DNA of 50,157 bases from Bigelowiella natans CCMP2755 (lineage: Eukaryota; Cercozoa; Chlorarachniophyceae): contig ADNK01000865.1 of the NCBI GenBank assembly GCA_000320545.1, forward strand, positions 1-50,157, written 5' to 3'. Shown here in pieces: positions 11,574 through 23,787 of this stretch. The notes below the pieces were generated by a model, which was not told the origin of the DNA, ran no database searches, and saw only the letters and a list, made by a program, of their open reading frames with translations. The translations under genes and the position numbers were made by a program. The number at the start of each line of letters is the position of its first letter. Position 1 is the first letter of the stretch.

Positions 11574-12284
11574 TGATGTTGTATATGTAAACAACAGCAG
11601 CAGCCAGTTTTAAATTAATTAAAGGTAATCCTAATGACGATTTTCCTCTCCGGGGTGACAAAAACACTAATTTCGCATCAGCCATATAAATGGGCAATGG
11701 TTGCATCGTAGAGTGTGCGCACATGCACAACATTATTATGACACACACACACGCGCGCGCGCAATATGTGTACATGTGTGACATCAAATCTACACACATT
11801 TAGTCTGCCTAGCTGCATCCTTCATCCATACATCACGCCAGTATGTGTGTGTCATATTAAGCATCTTATTAGCGCACTTGTCACTTGTATAAGAAACTTT
11901 TGTGTTTGCATAGCGCAGCATAAGCAGATCATGTATCATGTACCAATCATCCTAGCTAGCTAGCATCGTCTGCTTGCATGTAATAATAACCACGGCTGTG
12001 TTTATGTGTATTTCTGCTAATGTACTGTTGGTGATAAGTGGTGGAGGCATAGAGCGTATAAATGTGCAATTATACAATGACGCTGTGCACACATGCATGG
12101 ACAAGCATGGTGTTCAATGATGGCCTATGTGCAATCGTCATGCTAGCATGGTTCATTGTTTTGCTATCGATGCATGTCATCAGCGCCTCGCATCAAGCTT
12201 TTGCAACGAGCTCTTTCAATCCGGTCTCAAGCCTCCCTGATAACGTGTATAGTGGAAGAAACTGGTTACTTTTACATAGCCGTG

Positions 12285-12331
<47 letters not shown>

Positions 12332-12632
12332 AATCTTAGTATGCATGGACTAAGAGAAGTTTTGTCATATGCACTGGCGTTGGTTATCATATCTGATCTT
12401 ACCTATCGCATCTTCAAACCGCCCCGGTGCGAGATTTGCGTAACACACGCGAATATAACCTTGTGTGAATGAACATACACTTATACACTGCAACCACTAT
12501 AATCGTGCTTCCTTTTTGTTAATATGACAAAAAGCTTCACATATATAATAATATGTACATAAAATATAAACATTTATTTAATAAAGTGTGCACATTTGAA
12601 TATGTGAGATTTTAAACGGATATGGATACAGC
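11574..12632. other. 3'-3' spacer with GCATGC/CTAGC vocabulary and a TA repeat
   Basis: Convergent spacer between the small membrane protein gene and the aminotransferase. It contains CTAGCTAGCTAGC near 11952, CATGCTAGCATGG near 12139, several TGCATG words, an alternating ACAC/CGCG stretch at 11742-11762 and a perfect TA run at about 12287-12329. The open frames crossing it on both strands are repeat-driven and have no splice or family support. Confidence 0.6.
12287..12329. repeat. (TA)n microsatellite
   Basis: Perfect TA run of about 40 bases in a convergent spacer; self-complementary and so able to extrude a cruciform. Confidence 0.9.
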
Positions 12633-12724
12633 CAATTAAAAAAAAAAGTCCTCATCAGAGTTATTACCCGGAGCCCCACAAGCGGAGCCAGGAATCACAC
12701 ATACCCCGTGCTGGCCTACCAATA

Positions 12725-12756
<32 letters not shown>

Positions 12757-14378
12757 CACACCGAAATGTGTTATTTTCAGCACTCTAGTGAAAGCGAAAA
12801 GATGAGCGGATAAAGTCGAAAGATGTGTGTTGGATGGTGAAGTAGAGAATCAGAGCTGTTACATACAGGCCACTTGTAGTAGTGGCAGTAGTAGTAGTAG
12901 TGGTAGTGGTAGTAGTAGAAGTAGAACGGACCTGCGAGCCAATCAACGACCTCAGCATCCGAATCGCTGTATTTCTCCGGCAACTTCTTCATGTAATAAA
13001 TCGCGCCGCTGCCACCCCACACAGGACCCCATTCCTGATCATTGAATGGAGTGAAATGATGATGTGCTCACACCCTTGTGTGTGGATACCGCTTGGCTTT
13101 CCGTCATGTAAACCACTTACACATTGGGGCTGGGTGCCACTTGTGAGTGTCTAAATGTCAACCATACTCTCCTACCATAAATACTACTACTGCTGCCGCT
13201 GCTACTATTACACTGAGAGGTGAGAGTGCCTGGAGCATAGACTGTTGGTTTGGATGCAAACTTTCAACCTGGATGTAGGAGGGATTCAAATGGACAAAGA
13301 ATTCGAATTTCTCCCCCGCACCCCCCCCCCCCCCCCCTCCTGTCTCTTTCCGCCCCCTCCATGTTGTGTGTGTGTGTGTGTGTGTGCGTGTGTATTTCAT
13401 CTCTTGGAGCTCTGTTGATACACAGGCATCTCTCACCTTTTTCTCCACCCATTCTCGGCCCGCACTGAGTGCACCTAGCGCCACCTATGGGAAAAGAGGA
13501 AGTGTCCTTACTCTTGGGGAGAATGATCGAATGTCACGTCACTGTCCGCTGACGTTGTATGCTTTTGCTGCTTCACTAACATTTCTACTACTACTATCTC
13601 CACGATTGCTAATGCTACTTGTGCTACTGCTACTTACGACTGACCCTCTGGCTAAGCGTATTCGGGCAAATAGGAATCGTATCTTGCACCTTGAACAACG
13701 ACTCACTGATGCAATCTATGCGGGGATAAGTCAAAGAAATTTTTGAATTCAAGGCAAGGAATGGGTACGCAAGCAGCATCAGTAGTATAGGAGATTAGGC
13801 GACAATGAGGAGGCTCCTCGACGACCCATCTAACACCACCTGGGAACGCAATATAGCCAACACGATGCCCCATCATCCCTAATGGTAAGCAATGTCGTCA
13901 TCGTAGTCCGACAATGGTAAACGACAGCAGCAGCACGAATGAAAAAATAAATGTGAGATTCAAAAGGGAGAAGACAAGCGTGCTTTGTATATGGGAACAA
14001 CGACGAAAGAAGGGGGAAATACTACGCAGAATCGGAAATGCTCCGCATGGAAGAAGGTAGCAGAATGGAGAAAGAGAGATATCAAAAGGGGGAGGGAGGG
14101 AGGGAGGGAGGGAGGGAAGGGGGCCTAAATGGATGCTGTTGTTTACCAAAAGCCTTGCTGAAGCTGAAAACTGATAAAGGATAAGGATAGTGATGTTGTT
14201 GATGATGATGACGACGATGATATGTGATGATTAAAAAACAAGAAAGATGAAGCGAAGGAGTAGTAGAAGAAAAATGGAGTAATATAATGAGTAACAAGGT
14301 GTGCATGTAACAACCTCAAGGTCATCGTCGTATTATAAAATTGGTGGCGATGAAAAATAATCATTCCATCGACGCAGA

Positions 14379-14434
<56 letters not shown>

Positions 14435-16918
14435 CCTCTCTCTTCTCATAGATTTCAACATCAAACCCACCCACTTACCGTTGACAATATGATCATCCTC
14501 TAGACAAGTATGTACCGCATCAGGAACCCCTTCCTCCTCCCCGCTGAGGTACGTAGGTAGTATTAATCAAACTCTCAGTGTCCTCCTTCCTACCACACAT
14601 CTGGATTGCAACTGAACCCAACAGTAAGAGGCTACATCGCAAGGAAAAAGTATTATCTGATGGCTTGTTTCGATCGGCCACACCTTGGGTACACGAAGTG
14701 CTCGTACGTGTTGTCGCAGATTAGCCAGGCCTCATACCGTTTGCAGATATCAGCGATTCTCTGGAGTTTCTCGGGGGGGGTCACAACACCTAAAAGGTAG
14801 AGAGGAGGATGAGAATATTTTCAGTGATGGTGAAGTTAGATTAGACGGACATACAGCGGAGCAGCCAAATGAACATTTTTACCAGCGGTTTTAACATTGT
14901 CGTTGTATAGACTCTCTTAAAGAATTGCCCACATTAACATCATCATCATCATCATCATCATACAGCAGCAGCAGCATCAGCAGCATCATATTATTTATCA
15001 TTCAGCTAGAGCAGAACCTGTTGGGTTGCACGGGTTGCAAACAGTAACCATCTTAACAGGTCTCTCAGAGTCCTTATGCTCCTCTAAAGTCCTTTCCAAC
15101 CTTCACGTGATAACGTTGATTATTGATGGTGATAACGCACTATAAAGAGGGAAAAATAAAAGGCACCAATCTGCGTCAGGTGTCAGCTCCCGTTCGCATA
15201 TCTTTGGTTGAAGTTTTCATCACGATCCAAGAAGGAATGGTGGAGGGGAAGAAGGGGGACTATGAGATCGGTTTAGTAGTGAGAGCGACTAGAACCACGA
15301 AACTCACAACATGCATTTAATTAAACTGGTCATGTTGGTGCTAGATTACTATATTAGTGGCGGCAACTATAGATTTTAAATGGCAATCCATAGCTGCCAG
15401 ATCATACGAATTAGTCTCTTCTTAGTTTCGGATATTCATGTTCATCTATTGTCAATATCGTACGTCTCCAAAGAGCACGCCGTCGGCCCCACCAGTCATT
15501 TGTAGGCACATATAATGGCTATGAAACCAACACAAATACACATCATCCTTTCATCAACCTGCTTTTTCACTATATTTTCTTCTAATGAAGAGTGACGGCT
15601 TATGATTGTCATGTTATGCAAGCTCATGAGTTGTTATCGTCATTCGCTATCTGTGTTGATAGGTAGTTGTCTCTTAACTGACTTGAAATAGTAGGGTTTG
15701 AATAGCACACTTTTGTGAGGGCCATCTAGCAAACTTATCACTAGATTTGTATACGCCTACATTGTACGACGATGCGAACAACATCACTGATAAGATTTGA
15801 CCCAATACATCCACCGCTCTACATCGATGATGGACTTTAATCGAACAGGCTATGAAAATGACAATTCTCATAAAAACATATGGCTCGGTAGAAGCATAAC
15901 TATTCGAGAGTGAGAACAACGACAACGACAGCATAAAATATAATTTTGTATAGGAAATCCGATGCTTTAAGAGCTACCCACCACTACTTATCTCCACTTT
16001 TACCTGATTTGCCCCCGCTGTCACCATAATGCGGCTGTTCTTCAATCTGAAAATGCAAAGTCATAATGAAGAGCAATGGCAAAGTTGATTTGTTCATCTG
16101 TAATCAATATATACACCCCTCCCCCTGCTTTGTTTCTGTCTCTATTTCCTTCACGCTGGTACCCATTCTCCATTTCGATCTTCTCCGTAAGTGCCTAGTC
16201 GAGAGAAGATCCAACAAGAAATTACACCCGGAAAGATAATCAAAATCATTCGTATGTACAAAACAGACATGACGATGATGTTTTTATGACAGCTGTTGAG
16301 TTGTTTGAACCTCTTTGAGCTCTACGATTCCGTCCGCGGGCCTTGCAGACGAATTAAAAGCATCCAAAGCATTACAGAGCGTGTTTTAAAAAAATCGATC
16401 AAAGTCACACTCTTAATTGGATATGCAATTTCGGAACAATTTACAAAGCAACTTTCAACCCATAGAGGTGTATTGCGTCGTCTGCCAGGGCCTTACGTAT
16501 CTCCTCAACCGCCTGTTAAATCAAATGGAATAAATTCTATCTGATTCGGAATCTTATGGCAACAATGATACCTGTTGGGGAGGGTTCCAATGGACAATTC
16601 CCTGAGCCAATGATAACACGCCTCCCTTTCTTTCTTTGTACTTGCCCAGCTAACAAGATAGGACATCATTCTGAACATTACTACTTCTGTTTGAACAAAA
16701 TATTAAGTAGTATGCAGAATCTTAACCATTCGTTGCATCTGGACCACGCAAGGAACGTCTACGTATTGAGTACAACCAGATCATTTTCACAAAAGCTATT
16801 CGCCGCAGTGGAACAAATTAATGGTTCAACCTGTGGCCTGGATGCGTTCGCTCGGGGCCGGATGAAATGGCTGCTGGGATGTAGCGAAGCTCCTCGATCT
16901 CTGCATCCCCCGCGCCAT
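12633..16918 (-). CDS. Class I PLP-dependent aminotransferase
   Basis: At least 19 confidently placed exons, from ATG at 16918 to an exon ending at 12668, all phase-consistent. Exons include 16918-16831, 16758-16727, 16649-16572, 16512-16460, 16341-16311, 16194-16163, 16046-16004, 15725-15683, 15518-15464, 15201-15167, 15100-15018, 14789-14684, 14543-14479, 14170-14147, 13878-13840, 13715-13645, 13484-13437, 13268-13212, 13034-12932 and 12715-12668. Marks in order: leader MARGMQRSRSFATSQQ (mitochondrial-like), SLAQGIVHWNPPQQ, ALADDAIHLYG, RIMVTAGANQ, LFKPYYFN, TVCNPCNPTG, ICDNTYEHFVYP, FSFSKAFG (PLP lysine), MMGHRVGYIAFP, DTIPICPNTLSQ and VCVIPGSACGAPG. These place it near kynurenine/glutamine/aspartate-type transaminases; substrate is not determinable. 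One exon between 16003 and 15726 is uncertain. The 3' end after 12668 is unresolved. Confidence 0.9.
12729..12754. repeat. (CA)n microsatellite
   Basis: CA run inside an aminotransferase intron, just upstream (in minus orientation) of the exon starting at 12715. Confidence 0.9.
13318..13390. repeat. Poly-C tract next to a (GT)n microsatellite
   Basis: A C run of about 17 bases at 13321-13337 and a GT run near 13365-13390 lie together in an aminotransferase intron. Length calls here are likely unreliable. Confidence 0.85.
14383..14431. repeat. (CT)n microsatellite
   Basis: Long CT run in an intron of the aminotransferase gene. A GGGA repeat lies at 14091-14117 in a neighbouring intron. Confidence 0.9.
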
Positions 16919-17915
16919 GCATATTCCAATCCTCATTGACGATCGATTCATCATACTCAGAAAATTTGTCCTAAGTGGTCGTTCTGGTCGACGGAAGGAG
17001 GGAGGGGAGAGGGCCTGATGTGTCGCCGTCGGTCCACGTGCCCTGAGAGTGGAATGTGAGCAGCTATCGGCAGCGAGCAGCTTTCACGTTTCAGGATGAA
17101 ATCCAATGGAAATAACCCTAAAAACATCGTAGACTCCTTGTCGTCTTATTGTTTTCGATTCTCAAAGGGCTTTTTCTTCATGCGGCATGTAAATTTCGCT
17201 GTTCCACGACCAAAATTATCTGGGTTTTACGGTCTCTTGCGGTTTTATATTTGCTTCCGTGTCGCAGCTCGACGTTGTCATGCGTTTACCTGCTCGTCCA
17301 AGCACGCTAGGCCAGCAGCATGATCCAGGAGAGCAACTCACTTTTTTTGGTATTTCTCGATCGTTTTTTTTTCCTCATGAAAAACAAGCAGAAACCTGAT
17401 GATTTTGGTCCTACGACTTAATAAATGGGATAATTTAAGGACAAAAGTAGGCGCTTTCGTGGCTGGCTGTCTGGGATCGGTTGTGATTTGTGCTTCACGT
17501 TCTCAGTAGATAGTGTAAGTAGCACGTTGCTCTTTTTTTCTCAGTGTCCAATACAAATCCCCAAACCTTTTCGCCAGGCGGGAGTCGCTGCTAAATGACT
17601 CTATTTCTGTGATCGCAGCTTATGTAGCGCGTGTATCTCGTTCATTACGGAAACTTGATCCGCTGGCGCAAAAAGGAACTTTGTTCCGCAGGGCTACCGC
17701 TCGCACTTTGAAACATTCCCGAAATAGCCAACTCATAGGGGGTGCTCCAGGCATACTTTATTTGGAATGACCTATAGTTTCAGTATGGAATAGCTTCGGC
17801 AACCCAGAATTGTTGTAAAATCATCGGTGTTCTTGTATGCAGCGCAAACCTTGGACAGAGTTTGCGTGAATCCACACCCAGTCTAGCCTCCTCGAGCCAG
17901 AACTCATACTGCATC
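16919..17915. promoter_or_regulatory. Shared upstream region of two divergent genes
   Basis: About 1 kb separates the start of the aminotransferase (minus) and the secreted protein (plus). It lacks microsatellites and the convergent-spacer words. It has several T-runs (17341-17347, 17366-17374, 17533-17539) and GC-richer patches. No TATA box or named operator is convincing; the promoter role is inferred from position. Confidence 0.45.
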
Positions 17916-19628
17916 ATGACCTCTGCCTGTGTCCTCCTTCTTGTATTTGCCTCCTTCTTTGCCTGCGGAAACTGGCAGCACCATCGGAGCGAGACCCACC
18001 ATCATCATAATCATCATCATCATCATCATCATCACAAACATCACAAAAAGCACCAGCTCATAGTCGATAAGGAACCTGTTGCCAACAACAGTTCCATGCT
18101 ACGCACACAAGGATATCACATTGAGTCCAAGCCTAAATCACACAAATTTCCAAAGTTTAAATGCGTGCCATGGTCTAAGCTGAAGAACAAATACAAGAAA
18201 CTAAAATCAAAGGCCCCACGGAAACGCGGCAGGCGCCGCCCAAAACGTGTGTTACCAACGTGCGTTCCCGGGTGTGCTCTGGATGAGGATTTCACTGTAG
18301 ATTTTGCAATGTTCGACCATGGCGACAGGATCACGACAGATATTGAGGGCATCTCCGTGAACGTTATCAGCGGCCGAACCAATATGGAAGGAGAAGCCGT
18401 TGTCTTCGACAGCAGCAATTCTGACGCCAACGAGACGGATGACGATTTAGTCGCTGCTATTCAGGCCTCTATCACCGCCGGACAGACCACCAATACAAGG
18501 GTACTCATCATTCAGGAGATTGGCGCGACTCTCCCAGGTGAGAGCAAAACATATCTCTATCTTTCATTTCCTTTCTTGGAGATTAATAAAACATCTTTAC
18601 ATATACGACAGATGATGAAGGTGAGGGAGGAATCTTCACGTTCGTCTTCGCCTGCCCCGTTGTGCTCACGGACATTGCTGTCTATGGTATAGGCGAGGGT
18701 GACGACTCCGGAACGGTAAATTGTGTATACATTTAACTGTTTCTTGTGATGACTGAAATACCCACGACTACGATTGTCAGATTGTGGTCACGACTGCCGC
18801 TGGAGAGATGTCGACATTCAGTGTACCAGATGACAGAGAATTCCAAGTCATCGACATAGGCGTGTCCCAGGCTGTGAAGATGGATGTGAACTTCGTTGGA
18901 TTTTCGGGTGCCATCAGCGATATTAACCTTGACGGTACTTGCAAGTCCGGGCCCACATGCCGCGCCTCTTGCGACGTTCCTGCGGCCCTCACTATGGATT
19001 TCTCGCAATTCTTCCATGGAGATCGAAACCCAGCGTACCCGGGAGTGACAATTTTCGGGGATGTCGATGGAGTTGTACGAGACGTCGTCGTCTTTGATAC
19101 AACGCAGGAAGGCACAGATGATCGCGATCTGGAAGTTGACATGGGGAACACACTCATTCTTCAGGAGGAACCTAGTCCTTCCGAAAGCGATCCGGATGAT
19201 ACAGATCCAGGTAGTTTCACAGCTACATCTATGCTTTATGCTCATAGTAAATGACATACTTTCTTGTTCCATAGATGACGAAGGAGAAGGTGGCTCAATC
19301 ATTTTTATATTTGAGTGCGAGATCCAGATAATTTCTGTTACTGTCGTAGACACCGAGGATGGAGGAGAGGTGTAATTGATTGCTTTCACATACTTCGGCC
19401 TACTTGACAATTGACAATGGTATATTCTCTTCGCAGATCCTGCTATTTGATGATTTTGGAAGAAAAATAACCAAAGTCTACATCCCGCAAGTGGAGGACG
19501 GTGAGGGTGAGATAGTTGAGGTTCAGATTGAGGGAGTTGCAAAGATGGTAGTTTACCTGGAAGGCGCTGGCGCAATAGCTAACATTGAGACGGAATGTAA
19601 GGATTGTCCAACGAAAAAAATGAGTTAG
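17916..19628 (+). CDS. Secreted protein with His-rich and basic linker and two extracellular modules
   Basis: Five exons (17916-18537, 18612-18715, 18781-19210, 19275-19369, 19437-19628) join in phase to 480 residues. ATG 17916 was chosen because it starts a clear signal peptide (MTSACVLLLVFASFFACG). Then come a His tract of about 15 residues, a very basic Lys/Arg region with a dibasic site (RRRPKR), and two copies of a module. Module marks are C-x3-C, DFxxFxHGDR, VVFDxx, a DDD/DRDLE acidic site, LIxQE, DDEGEGG, a beta-strand rich part and xxVxxxGxIxxI. This layout resembles modules common in bacterial surface proteins (FDT..DDLE..GNVLIIQE..GG.I.F.F). Introns separate the module halves at the same place (before DDEGEGG) in both copies, indicating exon-level duplication. 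Metal binding by the His tract and acidic loops is inference. Confidence 0.75.
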
Positions 19629-20118
19629 TGAATCAACCTACACGCATGTAGCATACGTACAGTTGTGGTCAATTTTGTAATAGTAAATACTAGATATATT
19701 TGGCTTTTAGTTTTAGAACTGGTGGCGCACATTGTCTGCGCAAAAGAAGGTGCACTCTAAGCTTCATCTTGGACGGACGTGCATTTTCCGAAATTCCCAA
19801 ACATGTTAGGCTCCGCATATTAAGCGAATCCACACCACAAATCGCCGCGCATTGATGCGGATGCTCAATTTGAATAACGCATCCATATTGGATAATGCAA
19901 TCCAAGCGTGCAGAATGACATTGCTATAGTCCAAATAACACACGCAGGCTTGCGACAAAAGCGTAACCAGATAACTGCTTGCACTGCAAATCTCCATACA
20001 CTTTTTCATATGTAAACCAGCGTACTTACACATGCGCTTCTAAATTTTCGCATTGTTCAGCATTTCTACATAGCTATATAAATGACGAAGACTTCTAATG
20101 TAATAAATGAGAAAAATA
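19629..20118. other. 3'-3' spacer
   Basis: Spacer between the convergent stops of the secreted-protein and Vps25-like genes. It is rich in GCGCATTGATGCGGATGC-like words, TGCATG-type steps and CATACGTAC. It has no microsatellite and no credible coding exon. Confidence 0.5.
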
Positions 20119-20397
20119 TTAATTCTCGAGTAATTTAAAGCCTAGCTCATCCAGATTTTCTCCAGGAAATAGTTGTGCTAAGCCGCGATCTTGCATAGCT
20201 TTCAAAACCGCATGAAGCATCTCTGGCTCCATGCCCTGAAATTCTGTCGAACAATCAATGTAGCATACTTCCTTACATTGCTTCCATGTATCATGCTTGA
20301 AATCAAAATTAAAGTGAAGATACTGAGCAAAGAATGGAGGTTCAGAATGGCAAATCTTTCGCTATTTGTTCCCTCAAGGCATAATTGGAAGCTCTGT

Positions 20398-20442
<45 letters not shown>

Positions 20443-20599
20443 ACACACGCACTCAAGCACGGCTCTAAAGGGGCGAAATGAAATGCTTGTTGGTGTGGCT
20501 CGATGTGAGTGCGTTTTGATTTTTTGTCTTCTCCTGACGTGAAGAAAGGCGGGAAGTCATAAAACTTTGGGAACGCAAACTTCTTCTTCTTCTTCCCAT
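20119..20599 (-). CDS. Vps25-like ESCRT-II subunit, middle part missing
   Basis: Two pieces of the family are seen in the right order on the minus strand. Exon 20599-20539 encodes a Lys-rich start followed by FAFPKFYDFPPFFT, the Vps25 opening signature. Exon 20235-20119, after acceptor ATTTCAG, encodes GMEPEMLHAVLKAMQDRGLA..NLDELGFKLLEN-stop, like the C-terminal winged helix. Vps25 is normally about 175-200 residues and pairs with Vps22/Vps36 in endosomal cargo sorting. The intervening 120 or so residues should need about 360 coding bases, but only about 300 bases separate the exons, and these are a CT repeat, an ACAC stretch and stop-filled sequence. Either the assembly has lost sequence at the repeat or the gene is broken. 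The true ATG lies upstream of 20599 in another exon. Confidence 0.55.
20399..20460. repeat. (CT)n and (AC)n repeats at the Vps25 gap
   Basis: A CT run of about 36 bases at 20399-20434 is followed by a short AC stretch, exactly where the central Vps25 exons are missing. A CACG/CACA repeat lies at 20629-20660. Confidence 0.85.
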
Positions 20600-20661
20600 C
20601 TGCACGCAATATCAAGCACCAGAGCAAGCACACACACACGCACACACACGCACACACACCA

Positions 20662-21398
20662 CTAATGAGAAGAGAATACATCTTTGCTACATTGCTGACA
20701 ACCATCTTCGCCCATCGAATCTCCTTTTTGGGATGCCAGAACTCCCTGTTGTTCCGCTTTTCAGATGTTAGCAGGCAAAATCATTGTCGTATCATATAAA
20801 AAGCACCCTTTCAGACATATCTTCCAGGTTGTCATTCTGGTACACTTGCATCGGGAGAACATCTTGCAGTGTCTAGTCTTCCAGCAATTTTGCGTTCCGT
20901 AGCTAAATTAGTCTCCGTCTTCTCCAAACGAACACCAATTTGCACAATTCCGGCTAAAAACGGCACATACCTATATTTTTTGCATGCGTCACATCATTTT
21001 CCTTGTCGCACAAGGAAAAAGGAGGGGAATGTTTGTACATTTCCTGCTTGGCTGTCAAATCTTTTCCCCTCTCAGGCGCTCTATACGTTTGTACACAGCA
21101 AATCGGCTGCTTCCGAGTTTGACAGGGGGTCAATGTGCCCCTTTGTGTGGAATTCGCGATTCTTGTAACTGAGCTCTGTTTTAACTAAACCGTTGAGGCT
21201 GCCTCTCCTCCTCCGAAGCCCCTCGTTTCGAGGCAAAACTTGCTGAAGTCCCAATGGGGAATCAGTTAAAAAAACTCCCCGGAAAAGTCTCCTCCTTATG
21301 TTTTTATGCTGACTGCTGTATGTGCCAAAGCGATCTAACAGGTAGGTTCCATCGATAATTGAAGATAAACAGACGTAAAAACTTACTGGTGGTGGTGA
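20662..21398. promoter_or_regulatory. Shared upstream region of Vps25-like and phosphatase genes
   Basis: No convincing exon on either strand. Contains several short inverted or pyrimidine-rich patches (for example TTTTCCTTGTCGCACAAGGAAAAA near 20997-21020, a hairpin with arms TTCCTTGT/ACAAGGAA) and no long microsatellite. Position between two divergent starts suggests a bidirectional promoter. Confidence 0.4.
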
Positions 21399-22491
21399 AT
21401 GATAATCAGAGGTCAGCAAAGTCAGAGATTACCTTTACCTTGGCTCCTGTCGCTCGGCTGCCAACTTTCCTCACTTGGAGGTAGTAGCAGCACTAATTTT
21501 GTTAAAACCGGCGCTCCAATATACTTGGTTATCTCATCGCAATCTTGATGTTCTTAAACCTGCGCAGGAGGAGGGTATAACCCATATTTTGAACACCGCC
21601 CACGGGATGCTAGACAGGGTACAAATTGTCACTAAAATATTAATGATGATGTACATAAATAATAACAGCTTGTTTGTGGCATGTCCTATTGTAGCAGTGA
21701 CACTTTATTCTTGCTGTACAGTATGCTCGAAACTGGGAGCTCAACCCTGCGAAATTTGATTATCTGCTAATTGACCTAGTGGACAAATCCTCTCAGGTAG
21801 AGCACCGTTCCATCACCACCTTCCTCCCTGCTTTTGTATCACTTAATCTCAAGCACTTTGCTTTTTAAAATCCTACTCATCCCTGTCAGTCAATCTCGGA
21901 ATGGTTCGAGCCGTCATACAATTGGATTGAAAAAGCTCTCAGCGAGTCCAAGGTTGGTCGTGGTGCCTCCTCAACAATTATGTTATTCAGACATTATTTT
22001 TATATGTTTGTGTTCTCAGTGATGTGCGGTGATTTCCTTAAACAGTTTTTTTTTTTTTTTTAATGCGTAAATCATTCAGCCTGAACGACCAACGAAGATC
22101 CTGGTACATTGTGTCCAGGGAAAATCGAGGTGTATATGAGACGTATTATCATCAAATGGCATGTATGGAGCGAAAGCATCGATTCGATTCATCACGTTGC
22201 CCTCCCCCCCCCACCCCCATCTTAGGTCTGTCACGATTGCAATAGCGTATATGATGCGAAAAGAAGGGATTTCGGTGGAGGAAGCTTTAAATCAGGTAGT
22301 CTTGATGAATCTCTTTTAGATCATCCATTGTCTGCTTGATTGTCTATTTATACCTTGCTCAACCTGCTACTGCTGCCACTGCTGCTGCTATGATTAAAAA
22401 AAGATCCGGGACATTCGTGATGTGGTTCATACTCCCAACAAAGGATTTATGAAGCAGGTGTTTTGGAACATGATGAGGGTCTACTCGAATC

Positions 22492-22524
<33 letters not shown>

Positions 22525-23086
22525 AATGACGATGACGAGGAGGAGGGTTATCTGTTCGGCTTGTGTGTGCCTGACGTTACTGCCGTATACTCTTCTTTTT
22601 GCCACTGTTATTTATGCGTACTCTGCTACCATTTGCTAATACTACTACTACTACTACGACTCCTACTACTACTACGACTAATAGCTATATCAGTTCGAAA
22701 AAGAATTAGGAATTGGCGGCGCAAAAAAGGATAATAATAGGCCAGATGTGTACCGTAAACACACAATAGGTGCTGCTGCTGTTACTTCGGAGATCATCAC
22801 TTCCCACCGCAATTCGTTCTCCCTCCCTTTCTCTTCCCTCATCTTCTTTCAATTTGAAGGAGAGTTGCAACCTGCGCTGCTGTGTCCATCATGTTTCTTC
22901 TGATTTTTCTTTCCCTTGTCGTCGTCCTACTTTGTGTTGTTCTTCAATTGCTCACCGACCATCATCATCGTTGACCAGATAATACGAAGATGTCGATGGA
23001 AACGGTAGTTGTAATGATAACAACAAGTGTGTGCTGCTGAATGAACATCATCATTCACCCATTATGTGCGAGCGCGCGCGCGCGCC

Positions 23087-23126
<40 letters not shown>

Positions 23127-23743
23127 CATAAAGCCTGTGACTGCGATTATTGAGATATGGGTGTCCTTTTCATCGAATAAAAACAAGAAGAATGTTTGTT
23201 TGATGTATTATTGTTTTTTATTTAGATGGAGTTAAAAGGGTTAATATCGAAGCGCTCTTCATTAGGGGGGGGGGGGTACAATTTACATACACGCAGCATG
23301 ATTTTGCACCACGATTCTCTCATTCTCCGAGAAACTCACACTTCATCCACGACAACGCTACAAGGAGTAAATGAATGATGGACATCAACAAATCACAACT
23401 AAATATATGAAGATAATTGGCGCTCCACTGTGCGAATAAGAACAGTAGCGCTGATTGATTGATCTCTTTCTTCTTGTTATGAACATCAGCATTATCTCAA
23501 CCACAAGCCTAGATTCTCAGACACAGCCGTACGTGCTATTACTTACTACTAACGCACACAACAGCATCAGCACCACTTGCAGAATACACATTATGAATTA
23601 TCTGCAGCAACGAAGTAACTCGTCTACTCGTGCCATTTATGCTATTATTGATAACACAGTCGAACACCGCCCAATCTAGAGCAGAAGTACGGTGCAAGCA
23701 GCGATAACAACAGTGATACGGATAGCGGTATGCACAGACATGT

Positions 23744-23787
<44 letters not shown>

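Noticed and set aside
11738-12472. Open frames across 11.7-12.5 kb as genes
   Set aside because: They cross TA and AC/CG repeats and the spacer vocabulary, with no splice sites or conserved motifs.
13366-13746. Plus-strand open frame with a hydrophobic Leu-rich start
   Set aside because: The Leu run comes from CTA repeats, and minus-strand exons of the aminotransferase (DTIPICPNTLSQR, GALSAGREWVEKK) occupy the same bases.
14606-14894. Plus-strand frames of 60-70 residues
   Set aside because: They are shadows of the aminotransferase exon encoding RIADICKRYEAWLICDNTYE.
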